Made by a program: the position numbers and the translations under genes. 64,000 nucleotides of DNA from Romanomermis culicivorax (Eukaryota; Nematoda; Enoplea; Mermithida; Mermithidae): contig CAWUHX010000045.1 of assembly GCA_963922205.1 (NCBI GenBank), positions 310,001 through 374,000 on the forward strand. Reading direction: 5' to 3'. Positions 45,641 to 59,727 of the stretch are shown here, piece by piece; the first letter of the stretch is position 1; each line of letters opens with the position of its first letter. The notes beneath the pieces are model-generated. The model saw nothing but the letters and a program-made list of their open reading frames with translations. It did not search any database and had not been told where the DNA came from.

Positions 45641-46736
45641 TATACTTTGTTTAGAAAAATTATTAAACTAACAGCATCATTTCCATTTTCATGATGACTT
45701 TCTCTTCTCTCCTGCCCATTTTCCTTCGTCATCTTCTCAATCATTGCTGGGGGAGTCAAATCTGCTGGGGGCCAATCAAAGTCTGCTAGGGGTCTAAGCC
45801 CTCACGTGCATGTATGATGTCAGTCATTGGATTTCAGCTATTGGAAATATGTACTCGATTTGGAAAAAATAACTATAATTGTAGACGTTGGTGTAGTTTC
45901 TGTCTGGACCATTCGAAACACGCTCCATCTCTTATCTGTCTTAAAAAACAACTTAGATTCGTCTTCCTGGTGTACTATCGTTACCCATACGGTTTGCTAT
46001 TTTAAGAATGTTTATGTTTAAATAAGATATTCTTTCTTCGTATATATACAACCCAAAACATAATTTTGTACAAAATCATCGAAAACCAAAAAATCACGCG
46101 AATCACGTAAGTTCCGAAATCGAGTAGAGGTTCGGATGAAAAGTATCTACACAAAACAAACACAAACTGAGCAAATCGTACGGAAACATGACGAGAAAAA
46201 ATCCAGACATAACGATAGACTATGTGCGTAAATACGCATTATAAACCGTACAGATGCTGATAAGGCCGAAAATTCAAATTCACGTATAATACACGCACGT
46301 GTTAGAAGTCACTGGATGAATAGAGATCTAACCGATTTTTCGATCTGAATACATTTTTATTTGAGAATTTCAAATTGACTACAATTTTAGAATATAATTC
46401 ACCCCCAAATTTAAAAAAATAAATTAAACCAAGTTCTACAACGGAAAGAGCCAGTATGTACATAAGACACCAAATACTGGCGAAAATATTTTTAATAGAG
46501 TTCCATTTTTGCCAAAATACTGAATTTTACGAAAAACAAGCATCATAGCGTAGCCGAAGGATATTCTTGACCTATGTCGAAGTGCGCGTATCACATGATT
46601 ATCTACTAAAAATTTTTTGTAGTTTGACTACATAAGAATCTGCGAGTCACAATAACTATCGATGAAATCCAATTCCGTGGTATAATTAATTAATGCTACG
46701 TAATGTATACGTTTAAAGAAAATTGTGTAGACTTCT
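45641..46736. other. Intergenic, nothing recognised
   Basis: Ordinary AT-rich sequence between the retrotransposon and the GPAT gene. No motif or repeat that I can support. Confidence 0.45.
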
Positions 46737-49700
46737 TCAGTCTTTTGTTGCTCCGTTAGGCGATGTAAATTGCAGACGTTTGCTATAATTTTCTCGTTGC
46801 TTTTCTAGCATCTCTTTTTTAACCGGATAACGTTTCAGTTGACCGTCCCTGATAAAAAACGGAGAAAGTTCAAGACGATAGTCAAGGGAGAAGAGGTTAA
46901 ATTTTATCTTTAACTAGAGACTTTCTTAGTTTAGAATATCTGTACGGAAATTGAGAAAATAAAATTATCTAAAATACCGAACAAGACTTACCAGTCTAGA
47001 TCAACAAGACCACCAGCGGCAGCAATTTCTCTTTTGACGCGATTTGCAAATTGTATGGCGGATTCTGATTCCTTAAAACGAGAAGCACAGTTTATTCTAT
47101 AACTTTCGACGAATAAAATCACTGGAGTTACGAGTAAATGTTGGACTATTTTTTCTAAAACTACCGAACTCGAATAAGGCGATTGAATAATTCTTTTAAT
47201 CTTTCTGTTGTCAGTTTTGGATAAGAAAGATAGTTGGTGATTTTTGGACGAACATAATAAATTTTAGACACTTGGGAACAATATATTTTAACGCGGGCTT
47301 TTCAGGTCAATTTTCCAGCTTAAAAATGTCCACAGCCGCTTAATTGGCGAGTTTTCGGTCTTATTAGGATATTATGTTTCTTCTACATTTGATTACCATG
47401 AAAAACAATGAGGAAGAGAATAGACCAGAATGCGGCATCCAGTTACTTAACTCCTCATTTATGGAAGAACAGAAGAAGAAAAAATTCTACGTTTACTTTC
47501 TTTTTCTGAGCTATAGAAAAAATTACATTTTTCACTATGCTCAAGTAAAATGGTGGATTATCGATTAAAAAATGAAATGAGGCACTGTGGAAGCACGAAT
47601 CCATCAAAGATAACTGACACTGTACAAACATGATTGGCTTCGCGGTTTAGCTACTTTACGGTAGCTAATTAAAATCTAACAGATAAGGCAGCACGAAGCG
47701 CCGCAAAGTTTCGAAATTTTCACCTGCTAAAATGCTCCAAAACATATCTTGAGAACCCAAAACTTTTTTCACTATTACCTGGAAAACTGTGCTCTTAAAT
47801 TTCAAAAACAGCATTTTAAATTGATGAAATGGTTTGATGATTTTTTTTTGATGATCACACGAATTTTATAAAACTGAGTGTTAGTTTATACAGATTCTAT
47901 GCTCACTAATCTGGTCATAGGCGGCAAATACCAAACGTCGACCACTATCGCCCAACTGGTCATCATCATGATGATATATTGAAAATAGGTTTGTAGCGAA
48001 CTATTCCAAAAAGCATCACCGAAACGCGGATCGTACTTTACGGCTACCGGGTATACTGTAGCTCCGATTTCGAAAGATCCTTTTTTGAACATCATCACAG
48101 ACGTGTTGTTTATACAAGTGCCTTCGGGAAAAATTAAAATCGGTAATTTTGTCGAATCTTCGGCGTGCGAGCGCAACCTGATGAATGCAGAACGTCGAAA
48201 TTAAATTTAACTTAGCAATGGAGCGATTCAAATTGTAATTTTGCAGATACAAGACTACATTGTTTACATCTTAATGGTAACGCAAAATTAACTGGAAAAT
48301 GAGATAATTATTAACATATTTGGCTTAAATTTTAATAGTTATAGCTAAAAAATACATAAAGTCGAATTCAAACATTTGAAAAAATCTGATTTTTTTCACG
48401 TCACAGTTCCCATTCAAAAAAGTTACTTTCTACTGACGGCTGATCGATCCTCAAGTTCCGATCGATCGAACCATATGTGGGAACTCGCGCGGCTCAAAGA
48501 ACGTTGAATAAGACCTAATAAACCTCCGTGCTTTTGACCAACCTGGATGAAAAAGCAGAGTGAAATTCACGAGAAAATAGCAATATATAAGCTTTTAATA
48601 GTGCAGTAAAACACCATTACTTTGGAAAGTTTTCAAATCAAAATATTAATAGTTTTTAATAACCGAGGACGAAGTTTCATTATTGAAAAATTCATACCAG
48701 GGCATAACAATTATCTTGAGCCAATATTAAAACGTCGATAGGTGAAGTGTGATTAGCTACGCAAATTCCGCCGCCTTTAGCCGAGTTCTCTCTAAATACA
48801 CGAAACAATTATAATTACAGGGTTGGATTTAAAATCATTTGACATTGGCAACCTAAACATTTACATTTCAAGTCGTACGTAAATAACAAAGGAACAAAAA
48901 AAATACCGGGTGAAATTTCTCAGAAAATTATAATCTATGGAACTTTTGAACGGTCATTAGATATAACAGAATTCTATTTAATATTCTGCAAGTCGCATCT
49001 GTAGTATTGGATATACCTGTTATGAAAAGTAGCAATAACGGAGACGGCTCGGGCCAAAACGCGATAACACATCACGCTAATATGCCAATTTAAATATCTT
49101 TTTATTCTAAAGTATGAAATTTTTTCAATATGGAGAAAGAATTCAAAGGTTAAATAAAAAACTGTTTTTCAATTTATTAGTCGAAGAAAATTCATTTCTT
49201 TTGAGATGAGACGTTTTAAAAAAATTTATGGAAAGTGTCACACTTTCTGGTACTCCGAAAATTTCAGCAGACCTTATTATGCGGCTTGAAGTTTAAAAAA
49301 CAAGTTAAACACACGAAAAATATAGAATGCTCACTCGCCGTCTGGAACATATCCAATAAACGCTGTAGCAACGACTAGGAACGTGAGGCCAACACTCAAA
49401 ATAATGAGTCTTAAGAAGACAACGTAAATTTTCGAAACAGGTCAAAATCTCAAAAGTAAAAGACGAACCGAAAAGGCAACAAAACGGCATACCGGAATAT
49501 AAAGCCCAAACACCAAATAATGGTCAAACGCAGACTGAAGTTGAAAAAATGAAATTCGTGAATAAACATCCGAATATGGAAATTTCATTTGCACCTCACG
49601 TATTGATACCCGTAACTTGTTCTTGAAAGCAAATTCCACGAAGTCAATTCTTCTGCTGTGAATCGCATAGTCACTTCGTCTTCGATGATAGATTCGATGC

Positions 49701-50756
49701 CGACCTGAATAACGTCACATGAATGAATTTCCAAAAAATTTTAATATCGACTTGAAAACTATGTAACGAGCAGGGTTTTTTCGCATAGTGTGGATTTTTT
49801 GGGTTCGAGCAGAAATTTTTTGGGGACCTTTTCACACAGAACGGAAATCTTTTTGAATGTTTTAATGATGTGACGGAATTCCTTTGGTCGATTTCCGCAC
49901 GGCGCCGAATGGACGGCATATCACATTGAAAAAAGAAATTTTTTCTCGTTTAACTGCAGAATCTACTATCCGATCGAAAATAAAGTTATTTGTAACCTAG
50001 TATGAAATTTGTTGCATTGAAGTTACTTTCATAAAATCTAAACTATCGCCAAATAAGGATAGAGCGTTTTTAGCCCCTGAGTAATTTTCGCTCGTAATTT
50101 TTCTACGCATGATTGACGTTTCGTCTTTGACGATAAGGTCTGAAAATTTATAGAATTAGGTTCAAGCTAAAACGGAGGGAGGAATTGAAACGCGAACAAA
50201 CTTTTAGCTGAAGAGGAACGCTTCCGCAAAGTTAAAGCTCCATTCGAAATCCCATTAACAAACGAGGTAGTCACTTTGTCTTCGCCGCCGATATCGCTGA
50301 TGTCAGGGTCAATGTCGACCTTTGTTTTAGATTTTTCGATGCGCTTACTTGCCCACTAAGATAACAGAAAAAAGACGTCTCAAATAATATTAATCAATAA
50401 CCACTATGATTGAATAATAAATTTTATCATTTCTCAATTACACAGCAATTATGGAAAAATAAATCAACATTGTTCAAATTTAGGTATTTACATTCGATTC
50501 AACTCTAAACAAGATTTGTAATTTTTAGAAACTTGGAAAAAATATTTGCGCAATCAATTCAAAATTATGGTAAACAATAATTAAAATTTTTTACTTCAAA
50601 AGTAGCCAGAAGAACGTCGACATAAGCCCGACGTATGCCTAAAGATCTACCGAATGTCGCCAATAACAGAATCAAAATAATAAGTACGGTAACCGGCGGG
50701 AAAAGCAACGCAACCAGCAGAATTAACAATTGTTCAGTGGCCGGGGAATATTCCAT
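46737..50756 (-). CDS. GPAT4: Glycerol-3-phosphate acyltransferase, GPAT3/4 type, complete, 12 exons
   Basis: ER-membrane enzyme that acylates sn-glycerol-3-phosphate to lysophosphatidic acid, the first step of triacylglycerol and phospholipid synthesis. Exons on the minus strand are 50756-50595, 50355-50202, 50139-50027, 49704-49595, 49534-49469, 49409-49335, 49106-49017, 48791-48698, 48542-48427, 48177-47907, 47071-46992 and 46848-46737. Every junction is GT-AG and in phase, giving 480 residues (human GPAT4 456). There is an N-terminal membrane segment, then EDEVTMRFTAEELTSWN, then two membrane segments. The acyltransferase block has NHTSPID (His271, Asp276), WFDRSELEDR, and FPEGTCINNTSVMMFKKGSF (from 343). 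The end has FANRVKREIAAAGGLVDL and WDGQLKR. Introns are short, one only about 59 bp. All catalytic motifs are intact. GPAT3 and GPAT4 cannot be told apart here. Confidence 0.95.
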
Positions 50757-52939
50757 GATGTAACGTTGTAAAGTCGTTGATTCGATTTCGAGTATAGAAG
50801 ATTACTGTTTCATGACTTGTAAATAAAATCTAAACTATATCTAGGAAGTCAGCATTAGTATTCAACACACATTTTAAAAGCAGACAAGTATAAACCGTAA
50901 GTGTAAAAAATAAGTGTTGAAAAGAAGTTCTAAAACGACAATATGAAAAAAGGAATGACGAACTTCGAATACAATCTATAATCTTTTATCTCTAATTACA
51001 GAAATTTCAGCGACCGAACTTTTTTCATAACCTGAACTGGCTCTCCGGAACATGATCTAGATCTTGAAAACGATTATTTTCTCAAGTTTTGGTGCATATT
51101 ATTAGTGACCCTAGTTAGAGACATCATGAAGTATATACAAGTTCAAAAACGCAAAAATAAAGCAACAGATTGGGATTTTCGTAATTTATTGTTTTCTAGT
51201 CGAACTGGATCAAGGAACTGTATCACTTATTGCTCAAAAGCTTGATGACATTTGAATAGAACTTATGAAAGCTTTGATAGACGACACCCTGTCATCACTC
51301 AAACGTCTAGATGTTAACTTTTAATTAAACATGAGAAAACTCGTCGACAAAGTCATGTTTTACAAATAAGTATTAAATTTTCAATTTAAATCCTTGTAAG
51401 GGTTTTTTCAAGTTCTTTTGTTACTATTGGTATTATTTTAGAAATTCGTCGAAAAGAACACCTATTTCGTTGTACTTGCGAGAAAAATATAATTGTTTAA
51501 ACGATTTCATTTAAAATCATGTTTTGAGCAATTTTCAATATTTCTTTCTTTTTGATTGATTCTATTTTACACCAGGTACACGTGGGTCATTAAACTAACC
51601 AACAGAAACCCGCAAAACACCCAAGTCTAAATTTTGGAGAATGAATTTTCGCCGGCCTTCCTTTTTTCACATGGAACTTTTTATTCTTCATTACATAATA
51701 TAATGATTTTTATTTTTCAAAAGGAAAAAAATCCAAAAGTGCAAAAAATACGAGCTTAAAGGATGAACGAGATCAAATTTATTTCCACCACTTTCACCAA
51801 ATCGATTTTTCACTTAAAATTGACCCCAGATGCTTTACTTGTGCATTTTTTGGCTTGTAGATCTTGACAGACAAACTTTCCCCCCACTTTTGTGGAAAGA
51901 GCCCACATTTTTTACACATTATAGTGGAATTCTGGAAAAAGTTGAACGGAAGCCTACCTGTAAGAAATCCGTCCAGTTGGGTAATTTCAAAGTACATCCT
52001 CTGGTTAAATCGATTAAAAAAGAAAAAGAACATACAAAGTTACACACAGTTTCCACAAAGCTTGCTGATAAGTTATCGCAATAAACAGAGTAGATTATGA
52101 GTGAAATTTGTGTTTTGTGGGAAAGCTTCAGCCTGGAATCACTGAATTTTTTGTTCATCTCATTTTCTTATTGACAAATTTTGGCTATAATAAAAGAATA
52201 TGTACGAGACAACATGATGGGAAATTTACATTTAGAACTGATTGTGCAGAAATTCTTCGTGTAATTCATTTTAGCTAGGGGGAATCATGATAAAAAATCT
52301 AAAAACAAGCAGAAACTGTCAAACATAGGAGAGGATAAACTGATAAAAAGACAGGAAAAGTTTAAATTTGTCAATATACATAACAGATTTACCGTTAGCG
52401 CTCAACTTTTTTACTCGATTACTTTGCATTGATTTGAATTTACTCGTCTGTCTGTTCAACGAATCTACTTTGTGCTCCGACTTAGTTATTTTTATTCGTC
52501 ATCGGTGAAAAAAGTTTTCTATAAAATATGCGGATATCCGAATACATTTCAATATCCGGATATCCGACAAACATTACTAGTGTTCTGTGAATTTTTGCTC
52601 TAAAGGTAATACGGAGCATTATTTCAATGCGAGCCGAAAACTGTTCGCTTTCTGATCGATTTTTGCTCTAAGTCATTTTTGACCAAAAGATTGGTACTTT
52701 TTGTCGATTTGTGGCAGGCTGGGGCTAGAGCAGTGGAAATCTGAAGGTGGGTAAACGGTCATTGACAACTACCTAACCTATACGAATGAACTTTTTGATG
52801 GTGAGGGCACAGTTTTTTCCCCCGGCCTTTCCCCAAATGAGGAGAAGGGTCCAATTGTTTCTCCCTATTTTTCTCAGGTCACTTTTTCCTCATAGCATTT
52901 ATTCAAGTGTTTTTGAACTTTTAAAAATATTTTGATATT
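50757..52939. other. GPAT upstream and intergenic region
   Basis: No gene is recognised. Near 51955-51985 the phrase CTACCTGTAAGAAATCCGTCC followed by AGTTGGG looks like a decayed end of the CATACCTGTA MITE. Near 52810-52890 lie remains of the T-run / CCTCATTT repeat group. The short overlapping frames at 51790-52160 are not convincing. Confidence 0.4.
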
Positions 52940-55020
52940 TTTAGAGCCATTAATTCATTAGAATTGAGGAAAAAGTTGAAATTTTCGAGTTTGAAGTCTA
53001 ATTTACAAGCACTCTGGAACAAATTATCCAGCAAACTATCCAAAAGCGTAATGACTTTGAATTACATGAGTGATGAGAAATCGGCCGTTAAGCCTCTTCA
53101 ATGATATGTGAGCATCCAAAAAAGGATGTCGATCTTTCCAGCGCGGAGCGCCGGAAAATTTTTTTGGGTTATCAGTTTTCCGAACATTCTTTTCAATAAA
53201 ATTAGATTCGACTTTGTAATTTTTAAAAATTTTTCACTTGAAAAATTTTAAAACTAGTAATTTATTCGTAAACTTTCATAAGTTTTGTCGAAAAGCAGAT
53301 TTTTTTGGTTTTTTCTCGACAGGCCATTTGGCTCCTAGGGTCAAAATTTTACAGGCCAATAGGAATTTCAACATGCCAAAACTAAAAAGTTTGTAAATAA
53401 ATTTGGTAGTAAAAAACAATGTTTTTTTCAACAAATTTAGTCACTCTTCAAAATTATAGTAGATGCCCGCATAACAGATATAACAGATACATTCTTAATC
53501 ACGCACAGAATAATAAGGCTCACAAATTAAATCAGTCATTATTCAAATCAATCATCAGAGTTTTTTTCGCACAAGGCAGGTTGATCTGTAACTTGGGGAA
53601 AAATTTGGTTGCACAGATTATAATTTTCAGTTGCTCACTCTAAAATTGATAGATTCGCTTAATTTCATCAGAAAAATGATTAAAAGTTACTTCCCTTGTA
53701 TTTCATTCACTTCGCGTCAATTCCTGACTTTTGAAATTGGATTTCTTGAGTTTTGAGTGAGAGATCAAAAATCTGGCTAAAGTAACTTGTTCGATGCCTA
53801 GCGCCGAAAAATTTTGATTTCGATGCCCCTAAAATGTCGGAAAATGCATTTTCCATCACATTCTGCTGCAACTGCTGCAACTTTTCACCGTTTGATTGGC
53901 AGAAGATTACAAACATTTTATCTTCATTTTGGATCTTAAGCCAGTAATTTACCAATCACAATTATTTATCGAAAGCGACTGTTTTCACATGATATACATA
54001 TATAACATAAAAAAGCGCGATTAGTATTTTACTTCGGACTTGAATATCTCCGGCGCTTAGCACTGAAAATAATTTGAAAAAACTGAAAAGTGACTTAGCA
54101 CTGAAAAACGATTGTGAAGCGTTGAAAATCTTTTTCCAGCATGAGAGGTCTATTTTTTCAGTGAGTTCAATGTATTTTCAGTGAGGCAAACTATATATAT
54201 CAAAAATTAGGCGAACAACAATGAATCTTCTTCAGATGGCAAGAACCATTGCCATTTTCTCATGCCGATGTTATTTTAATCATTTTCCAAATGCAAATAA
54301 ATATATCCCAAAGCCAAAAATTCTAAAGCGCCGCAAAACGATTTTGTAAAAATAATCTACATATAGAAAAATCTTGATTTTGTCAAATACGTGGAAAAAA
54401 CAATATACATATACAAGATCAAACATTCATCCATAACATGCTGGTCTCTGAAAGAAGCATAAGCTAGGATGACATTTTCTAACCGCACAACAAAAAATGA
54501 TATTAAGAATCATAAATAAATTGAAATCAGGCGTGAAGCGCAGGAAAATTTTCAGTATTTTTTGTTTAAAGATGCATCTCCGCACAGGAAGCCCTATAGC
54601 CTAATCAAAAAGTGTGGTTAGGCTCTCATTTTAACAAGCCAATTTGGCTTTTGCCCCTAAATTTTTAGAAGCCAATCAGAATTTTTAGGAGCCATGGCTC
54701 CAAATTGGCCTAAAAAACCCTGCCGAAAAGCAAAAGCTGTGAATAAGAAGATTAGAAATTTTACAAAAATGTTCCATGATGAAGCTTTTGAATTCAATTT
54801 ACGTTAAGAAAGGAACGATCGCTTCGAAGAGTCTAGAAAGTTGACGTATTGATCTTCTTCAAAAAATTTGTCAAGGAAAAAATACAGATCTTTATTGAAT
54901 ATTAAGACAAAATATTGAAGATTACTAAGATTACTAATTAAAACATGAGATACATAGTGCGTTTAAGACGATGAAAATGTCTGGTAAGTGAAGGTATACT
55001 TGCTAAAAGCCGCGCCTGAG
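52940..55020 (+). repeat. hAT-like repeat body split by a younger hAT-like element
   Basis: Segments 52940-53295 and 54731-55020 together match the body at 9470-10120, including AGCAAACTATCCAAAAGCGTAATG and the GGCGCGGCTTTTAGCA phrase in reverse. The gap is filled precisely by the element at 53296-54722. A GC palindrome of the degenerate form stands at 53141-53154, and a further one at 55057-55073 just outside. Confidence 0.65.
53296..54722 (+). mobile_element. CAGGGTTTTTTT hAT-like element, near-complete, 8-bp TSD
   Basis: The flanks TCGAAAAG (53288-53295) and CCGAAAAG (54723-54730) agree at 7 of 8 positions and rejoin the repeat it interrupts. It ends TAAAAAACCCTG beside GGAGCCATGGCTCC; the left end has decayed to CAGATTTTTTTGG. 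At 1427 bp it is the reverse counterpart of 36793-38233, including the internal second end near 53570 and GC palindromes at 53793-53806 and near 54050 and 54530. Confidence 0.75.
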
Positions 55021-57474
55021 CTAGATAATGAATAATAATGATTATTAAAGTAATAACCGGCGCGAAGCGTCGGAAAATTTTGAGATTCGGATCTTCTAAA
55101 ATGCACTAAAATACATTTCTCTGTATTCGATTCCCTAAAATGTTTTTTTCCAAATAGGAAAAAAACCCAAAATTTTTTTCCTTTCCGAATTTTTTTCTCC
55201 AAAAAGCACGATTTGATGCAAAAACCGTGACTGAAGGTTCTCCTCCAATTCCCCATAATAACTCTGCTACGGCATAAAAGAACATAAATAGAATAAGGCA
55301 AGCGTTTTTTTATATATAAACTCGTTTCCACCCCATTTTTCATTTATTCACGTTAGTGAGATGAAAAATCTTGTGCGAAAAAACGGTTTAAGAGTAACAA
55401 AAGATAGAATGCTGGGAGAATTCAGAGGAGAATTTAGCCTTTCATATTGTTCAGAAAGTTGTGCTGATCATTTTTGATCTATGCTGAATTACCGGAAACG
55501 ATTATGAAGGCGTGAGATGCTACTGAAGATTGATCGATTTCAATACGAAAAGTATAAACTACTTTTTAATAAAATTAACATGGATGAACAAGAACAAGCT
55601 CAAGTCTAAGAATTAGGTAGTGTAAACTGATTTAAGTGTAAAGATTGTTACCTGCCCTAAAGTAACGAAAACTACAATGTATTGCCTGTCATTTAAGTAC
55701 CTAATTCTTAGTCTTAGGCTCAAGGCGGAGCAGAGCCACGTAGGCGGGCGCCTAGCGCCCGTCCCTTTAGGCATCTTCAAAATTAAGTTCATTCTGATAG
55801 CTATGCACGGATTGTACAAGGGTGGGTGCTTTTTTCTGCATTTACCGGTTTACACATCCAAGTTAACACTCTGATACTTACTGTGTCAAAAAGATTTTTT
55901 AGGGTGGGTGGCTGATGGGAAGAGGCGGATAAACATCCGAGTATTCCTTACACGCTGAAAAACCGTTGCATCATACGCGCTGTATTATAAATTAAAAACC
56001 TTGCAAAAATTCAGGGGTGGCTAATGTGCATAAGTACCGCAATTTGCATATTTTTCACTACTAAAAAATTGCATAGTCTTCCTTGAACTTGCTTTCCACT
56101 GATTTTTTTTATCTGCATTGATTATTGCAGGTGATAAGCTGTCGAAAAATATTCATTTTGTTGAGTTTTTGGACTTCGTTGCTAAAAAATATTCAGCCCG
56201 CGAAAAGTCTATGTTTACGAAAGTCAATTCTTAACTACCAAAATAAGATTTTGAGAAAATAATCGGGAACAATCTTGATTTTCGTCAAATACGTCAAAAA
56301 ACAATACAGGATCAATCATTTGTCCATTATGTTGCTGATTAAAAGTTACAAGAATGAGCTAAAATGACACTTTATAATTGCGCACTAGAAATTGTACCAA
56401 AAACTAAAACATATGTATACAAAGATCGGCCGAGAAATTTTTGTGCAAAGAAAATTTTTTAGCAAAAAACACAATATTTCGTCAATTTTCGCACAAATCT
56501 TCTCCTAAGATAGCACTTGAGTTCATTTCCTTCTGACTCAAAAGTATAGGGTTTTGAAAATGCAGCTGCTGTGCTTATTGTTCTGTTGTTTGCTATATTC
56601 CGACGCTACACAACGAATTTTTTTTAGATTTTGACACTCTAAAACACTGGAAAATCAATTTAAGCATGACTTATTCAATAAGCGTACAAGGTTCCAAAAC
56701 ATGTATATATCATTTTACAAATTAAAAAATATGTCCATACTATCATAAGATTGAAAAATTCAAATTAAACTTGAAATTCATGAAAATCGCCTCCATTATG
56801 ATCATGAATTAAAACTCGGTTCCATATTTGAAATAAGAGTTATAAAAAATGGGAAAATTAAGATTTTAATCTCTTAAATGCACCAAAATTCATCTTTTCC
56901 ATGTCGAACCCCCATATTTTTTAATTTTCTCGAGAATTTTTCCCCCCAAAAAGTTTGATTTGTAGAAAAACAGTGAATAGACTAATTTGAAAAATTATAA
57001 AATGAGATCAGGCGCGAAGCGCCGGAAAATTTTAGATATTTTATGATTTTAGAGCCTGTAAAACACTTATTTTAAATCTAAAATTGAATGAAAATTAAAA
57101 AGTCAAAATTTTAGGAGCGACTTTGGCTTCTAGACCAAAAATTTTAGGAGCCATTTCCAAACTTTTAGGGGCCCTAAAATGGCTAAAGAAGCTTGCTACG
57201 AAAGCATCAAAATGTTTGGATATACTCCCTAAATGCAGAAAAACGTCAGTGGCAGCGTTATAAACGTGTTTAAAAATGTGGAAAATTTTTTCAAAACGAG
57301 AAAAAAATTTCGGGTCCGGTTTTATATGGAAAAAATTCTCAGGGGAAAACAGTGATCTCTAGACAGGAAACCCTATAATCTAATCAAAAGCACTATTATG
57401 TTTTTGGTTGCACTACTGTGCGAATTGACACGAAAAACGTTGTTGCCCTGCCCAACCCGAAATTTCATTGCTGT
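55021..57474. repeat. Repeat fragments and unassigned AT-rich sequence
   Basis: GC palindromes with trailing AAAATTTT stand at 55057-55073 and 57011-57024. Phrases such as TTTTAGGAGCCATTT and TTTTAGGGGCCC (57110-57180) belong to the terminal regions of the CAGGG group. A GC-rich island at about 55725-55780 contains GGCGGGCGCCTAGCGCCCG, another palindrome. No gene is recognised. Confidence 0.45.
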
Positions 57475-57927
57475 CATACCTGTAAGAGGTCTGACCAGTT
57501 GGGGGCATACCTGTAATTGGGGGAGGGGTTGGGGGACCGCCACCTCCAACTTGATCGACCCATATAACCCAACCATTCCCAAACTAGAAAAAAATTGGCT
57601 TCTTTGGCCTTTTTTGTGAAAATTTTCGAAATTTTTTCGACTTTTTCGGATCTTTCCGACCCCCTCCCCCAAAATTTTGGAAAATTTGGGAACCCCAACC
57701 CAAAATTTTCGGTTTACCCCCCCTCAACTAGTCGGACCTCTTAGAGGTATGGTTGGGTAAACCCGAAATTTTGGCCTTTGGGGGAGGGGGTCAAAAAAAG
57801 TCGAAATTTTTTCTAAAAAAGGCACTTTTTTGCCAATTTTTTCAAGTCTGGAGGTTGGGGGGGGGGTTTGGTATATGGTTGGCCAAGTTGGAGGAAGGCC
57901 CCCCAAATCCCCTCGATTACAGGTATG
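57475..57927. mobile_element. Two nested CATACCTGTA G-run MITEs
   Basis: The outer copy starts CATACCTGTAAGAGGTCTGACC at 57475 and ends ATTACAGGTATG at 57927. Its flanks are ATTGCTGT (57467-57474) and GTTGCTGT (57928-57935), 7 of 8 alike. At 57506-57751 a second copy in the opposite orientation is inserted at its GTTGGGG site, with the outer sequence resuming as GTTGGGTAAACCCG. Neither has coding capacity. Confidence 0.75.
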
Positions 57928-58429
57928 GTTGCTGTGTGCTGCAAAAATTCCTGCAGAAAAATAATAATTATCACAACAGTGTTTTTTTGCTCAAAACTTT
58001 TTGCTCCATTTGAGGAAAAACTCCAAAAAATTTTTCCTCATGAGGAAAAATCCATTTTTTTAGTTTCTTTGCTTAAAAATCGCTCAAAATTATTTCTGAT
58101 GTGTTTTTTGAACGTTTTTCATTAACTTGCATCTTATTCCGCCAAAAAACCGACATCTTTTTGCAAAAAGACTCGAGCTATGACCTGCTTGTAGATAAAA
58201 GTGGTTTACATGAGAAAGAGAATATAATTCAACAGCATAACCTTTATATCTTATATTTTTTTGACGACACAAAACAACCTAATTTTGACATAACATACAA
58301 AAAGACATAGCAAAAATAAAAGACATAAAATAAACAGTAAACTTTGATAAAAAGATAACAATGAAAAATAGAATTTTAAAACTGATTCTGAACAGCAGAC
58401 AATCTGAAGTAAAGCTATGAACTTGACCA

Positions 58430-59416
58430 CAGGGCTTTTTTCTGCAAAGGCCAGGTTCCAATGAGCAAGTTAGGGAAAAATTTTGGTTGCACAGATAAAT
58501 TTTTGGTTGTTCACTCTACACGTAAATTCATCACCGGAAAAATTAAAATTCGGTACAGCGTTGCTTCAGTAATAACGAAATAAAAAGCATTTCTGATAAT
58601 TACATATATTTCAACGAAGGAGCAACCAATTTGAGCGCATGATAATGAATTTTGCATAATTATCTATTATCTTCAACATAGCGTTGCGATATTTGGATAT
58701 TACTTGCGTTTTTTCATTTTGGTATCATGGTTTACTGTAGCCGAAATTTTCAAATTCGGCTATGATAGTTACGAAACTTTTCAAGGCGGGATTTCTCATT
58801 TGGTGTGAATTATTTTATGTTCTACTGAACTCTATCACACAAAATTTATATTTTCAGATCGAAAAAAGAATGCTGATTCTAAATCTAACTTTGTTTTTTC
58901 CTATGGTAGTAATTTTAGAGCAATCTGTTCCACAATACGAACTATCCAACTATCACCTCAATCGACGTGTCTAAAATTAATAATTTAGCTTAATTTTATC
59001 GGAAAAAACACCAAAAGCTAGTTTTGTTCTATTTCATTCGATTCGCGTCGGTTTCAGGCCTTTAAAACCAAATTTTTTGAGTTTTGAGGAGAAAATGAAA
59101 AGATTGGTACGAGTAACTTGTTCGGCGCCTAGTGCCAAAAATTTTTCTGGGATATTGATATTCTAGAACGCTGGAAAATGAACCTTTTCAACTTTTATTT
59201 CCTAGACAGAAGGTTTAATTTTTCAGTGAATTCAATAAATTTTCAGTCGGGCAGACTACAATTCAAAAACTAGGAAAGCAACCAAGAATTTTGATTCTTC
59301 AAACAGCAAGAATTCCCACTTGGACCCAAATAGTTTTAATCACACAAATATCAAAATCTTTTTAATGACCGCAAAAAGATTTTGGAAAAATAACCGAGAA
59401 AAATCTTGCTTTTCGT
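58430..59416 (+). repeat. Partial CAGGG-type hAT-like element
   Basis: It starts CAGGGCTTTTTTCTGCAAAGG at 58430 and has the AAAAATTTTGGTTGCACAG phrase, a break of about 460 bp of other sequence (58520-58985), then the shared TTTATCGGAAAAAAC and TTCGGCGCCTAGTGCC palindrome (59122-59136). The far end is not visible before the MITE at 59417. Confidence 0.5.
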
Positions 59417-59618
59417 CATACCTGTAGGTAGAGGTCCGACCAGCAGGGGGGACGTAAATCCGAAATTTTGGCCGGGGGAGGGGGTCGAAAAAAGTCGAAA
59501 TTTCTTCAAAAAAAGGCCAAAAACATACACTTTTTAAATTTTTTCCAAACTGGGAAGGGGGGTTGGGTATATGGTTGGCCAAGTTGGGGGGGGGGGGGTC
59601 CCCCCAATTACAGGTATG
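59417..59618 (+). mobile_element. CATACCTGTA G-run MITE, complete copy, 8-bp TSD
   Basis: The flanks are CTTTTCGT at 59409-59416 and 59619-59626. Ends are CATACCTGTA and TACAGGTATG. At 202 bp it is the shortest complete member. The host phrase around the insertion (TTTTCGTCAAAT) matches the sequence at 56279-56290 where no insertion is present. Confidence 0.85.
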
Positions 59619-59727
59619 CTTTTCGTCAAATTCTCAAAAAAACGACACAGAATCACTGTTTTTTCCCAAATCGTGCTTTTTCAGGAAAAAAATTCGGAAA
59701 ATGGAAAAAATTTTGGACTCTTTCTTT

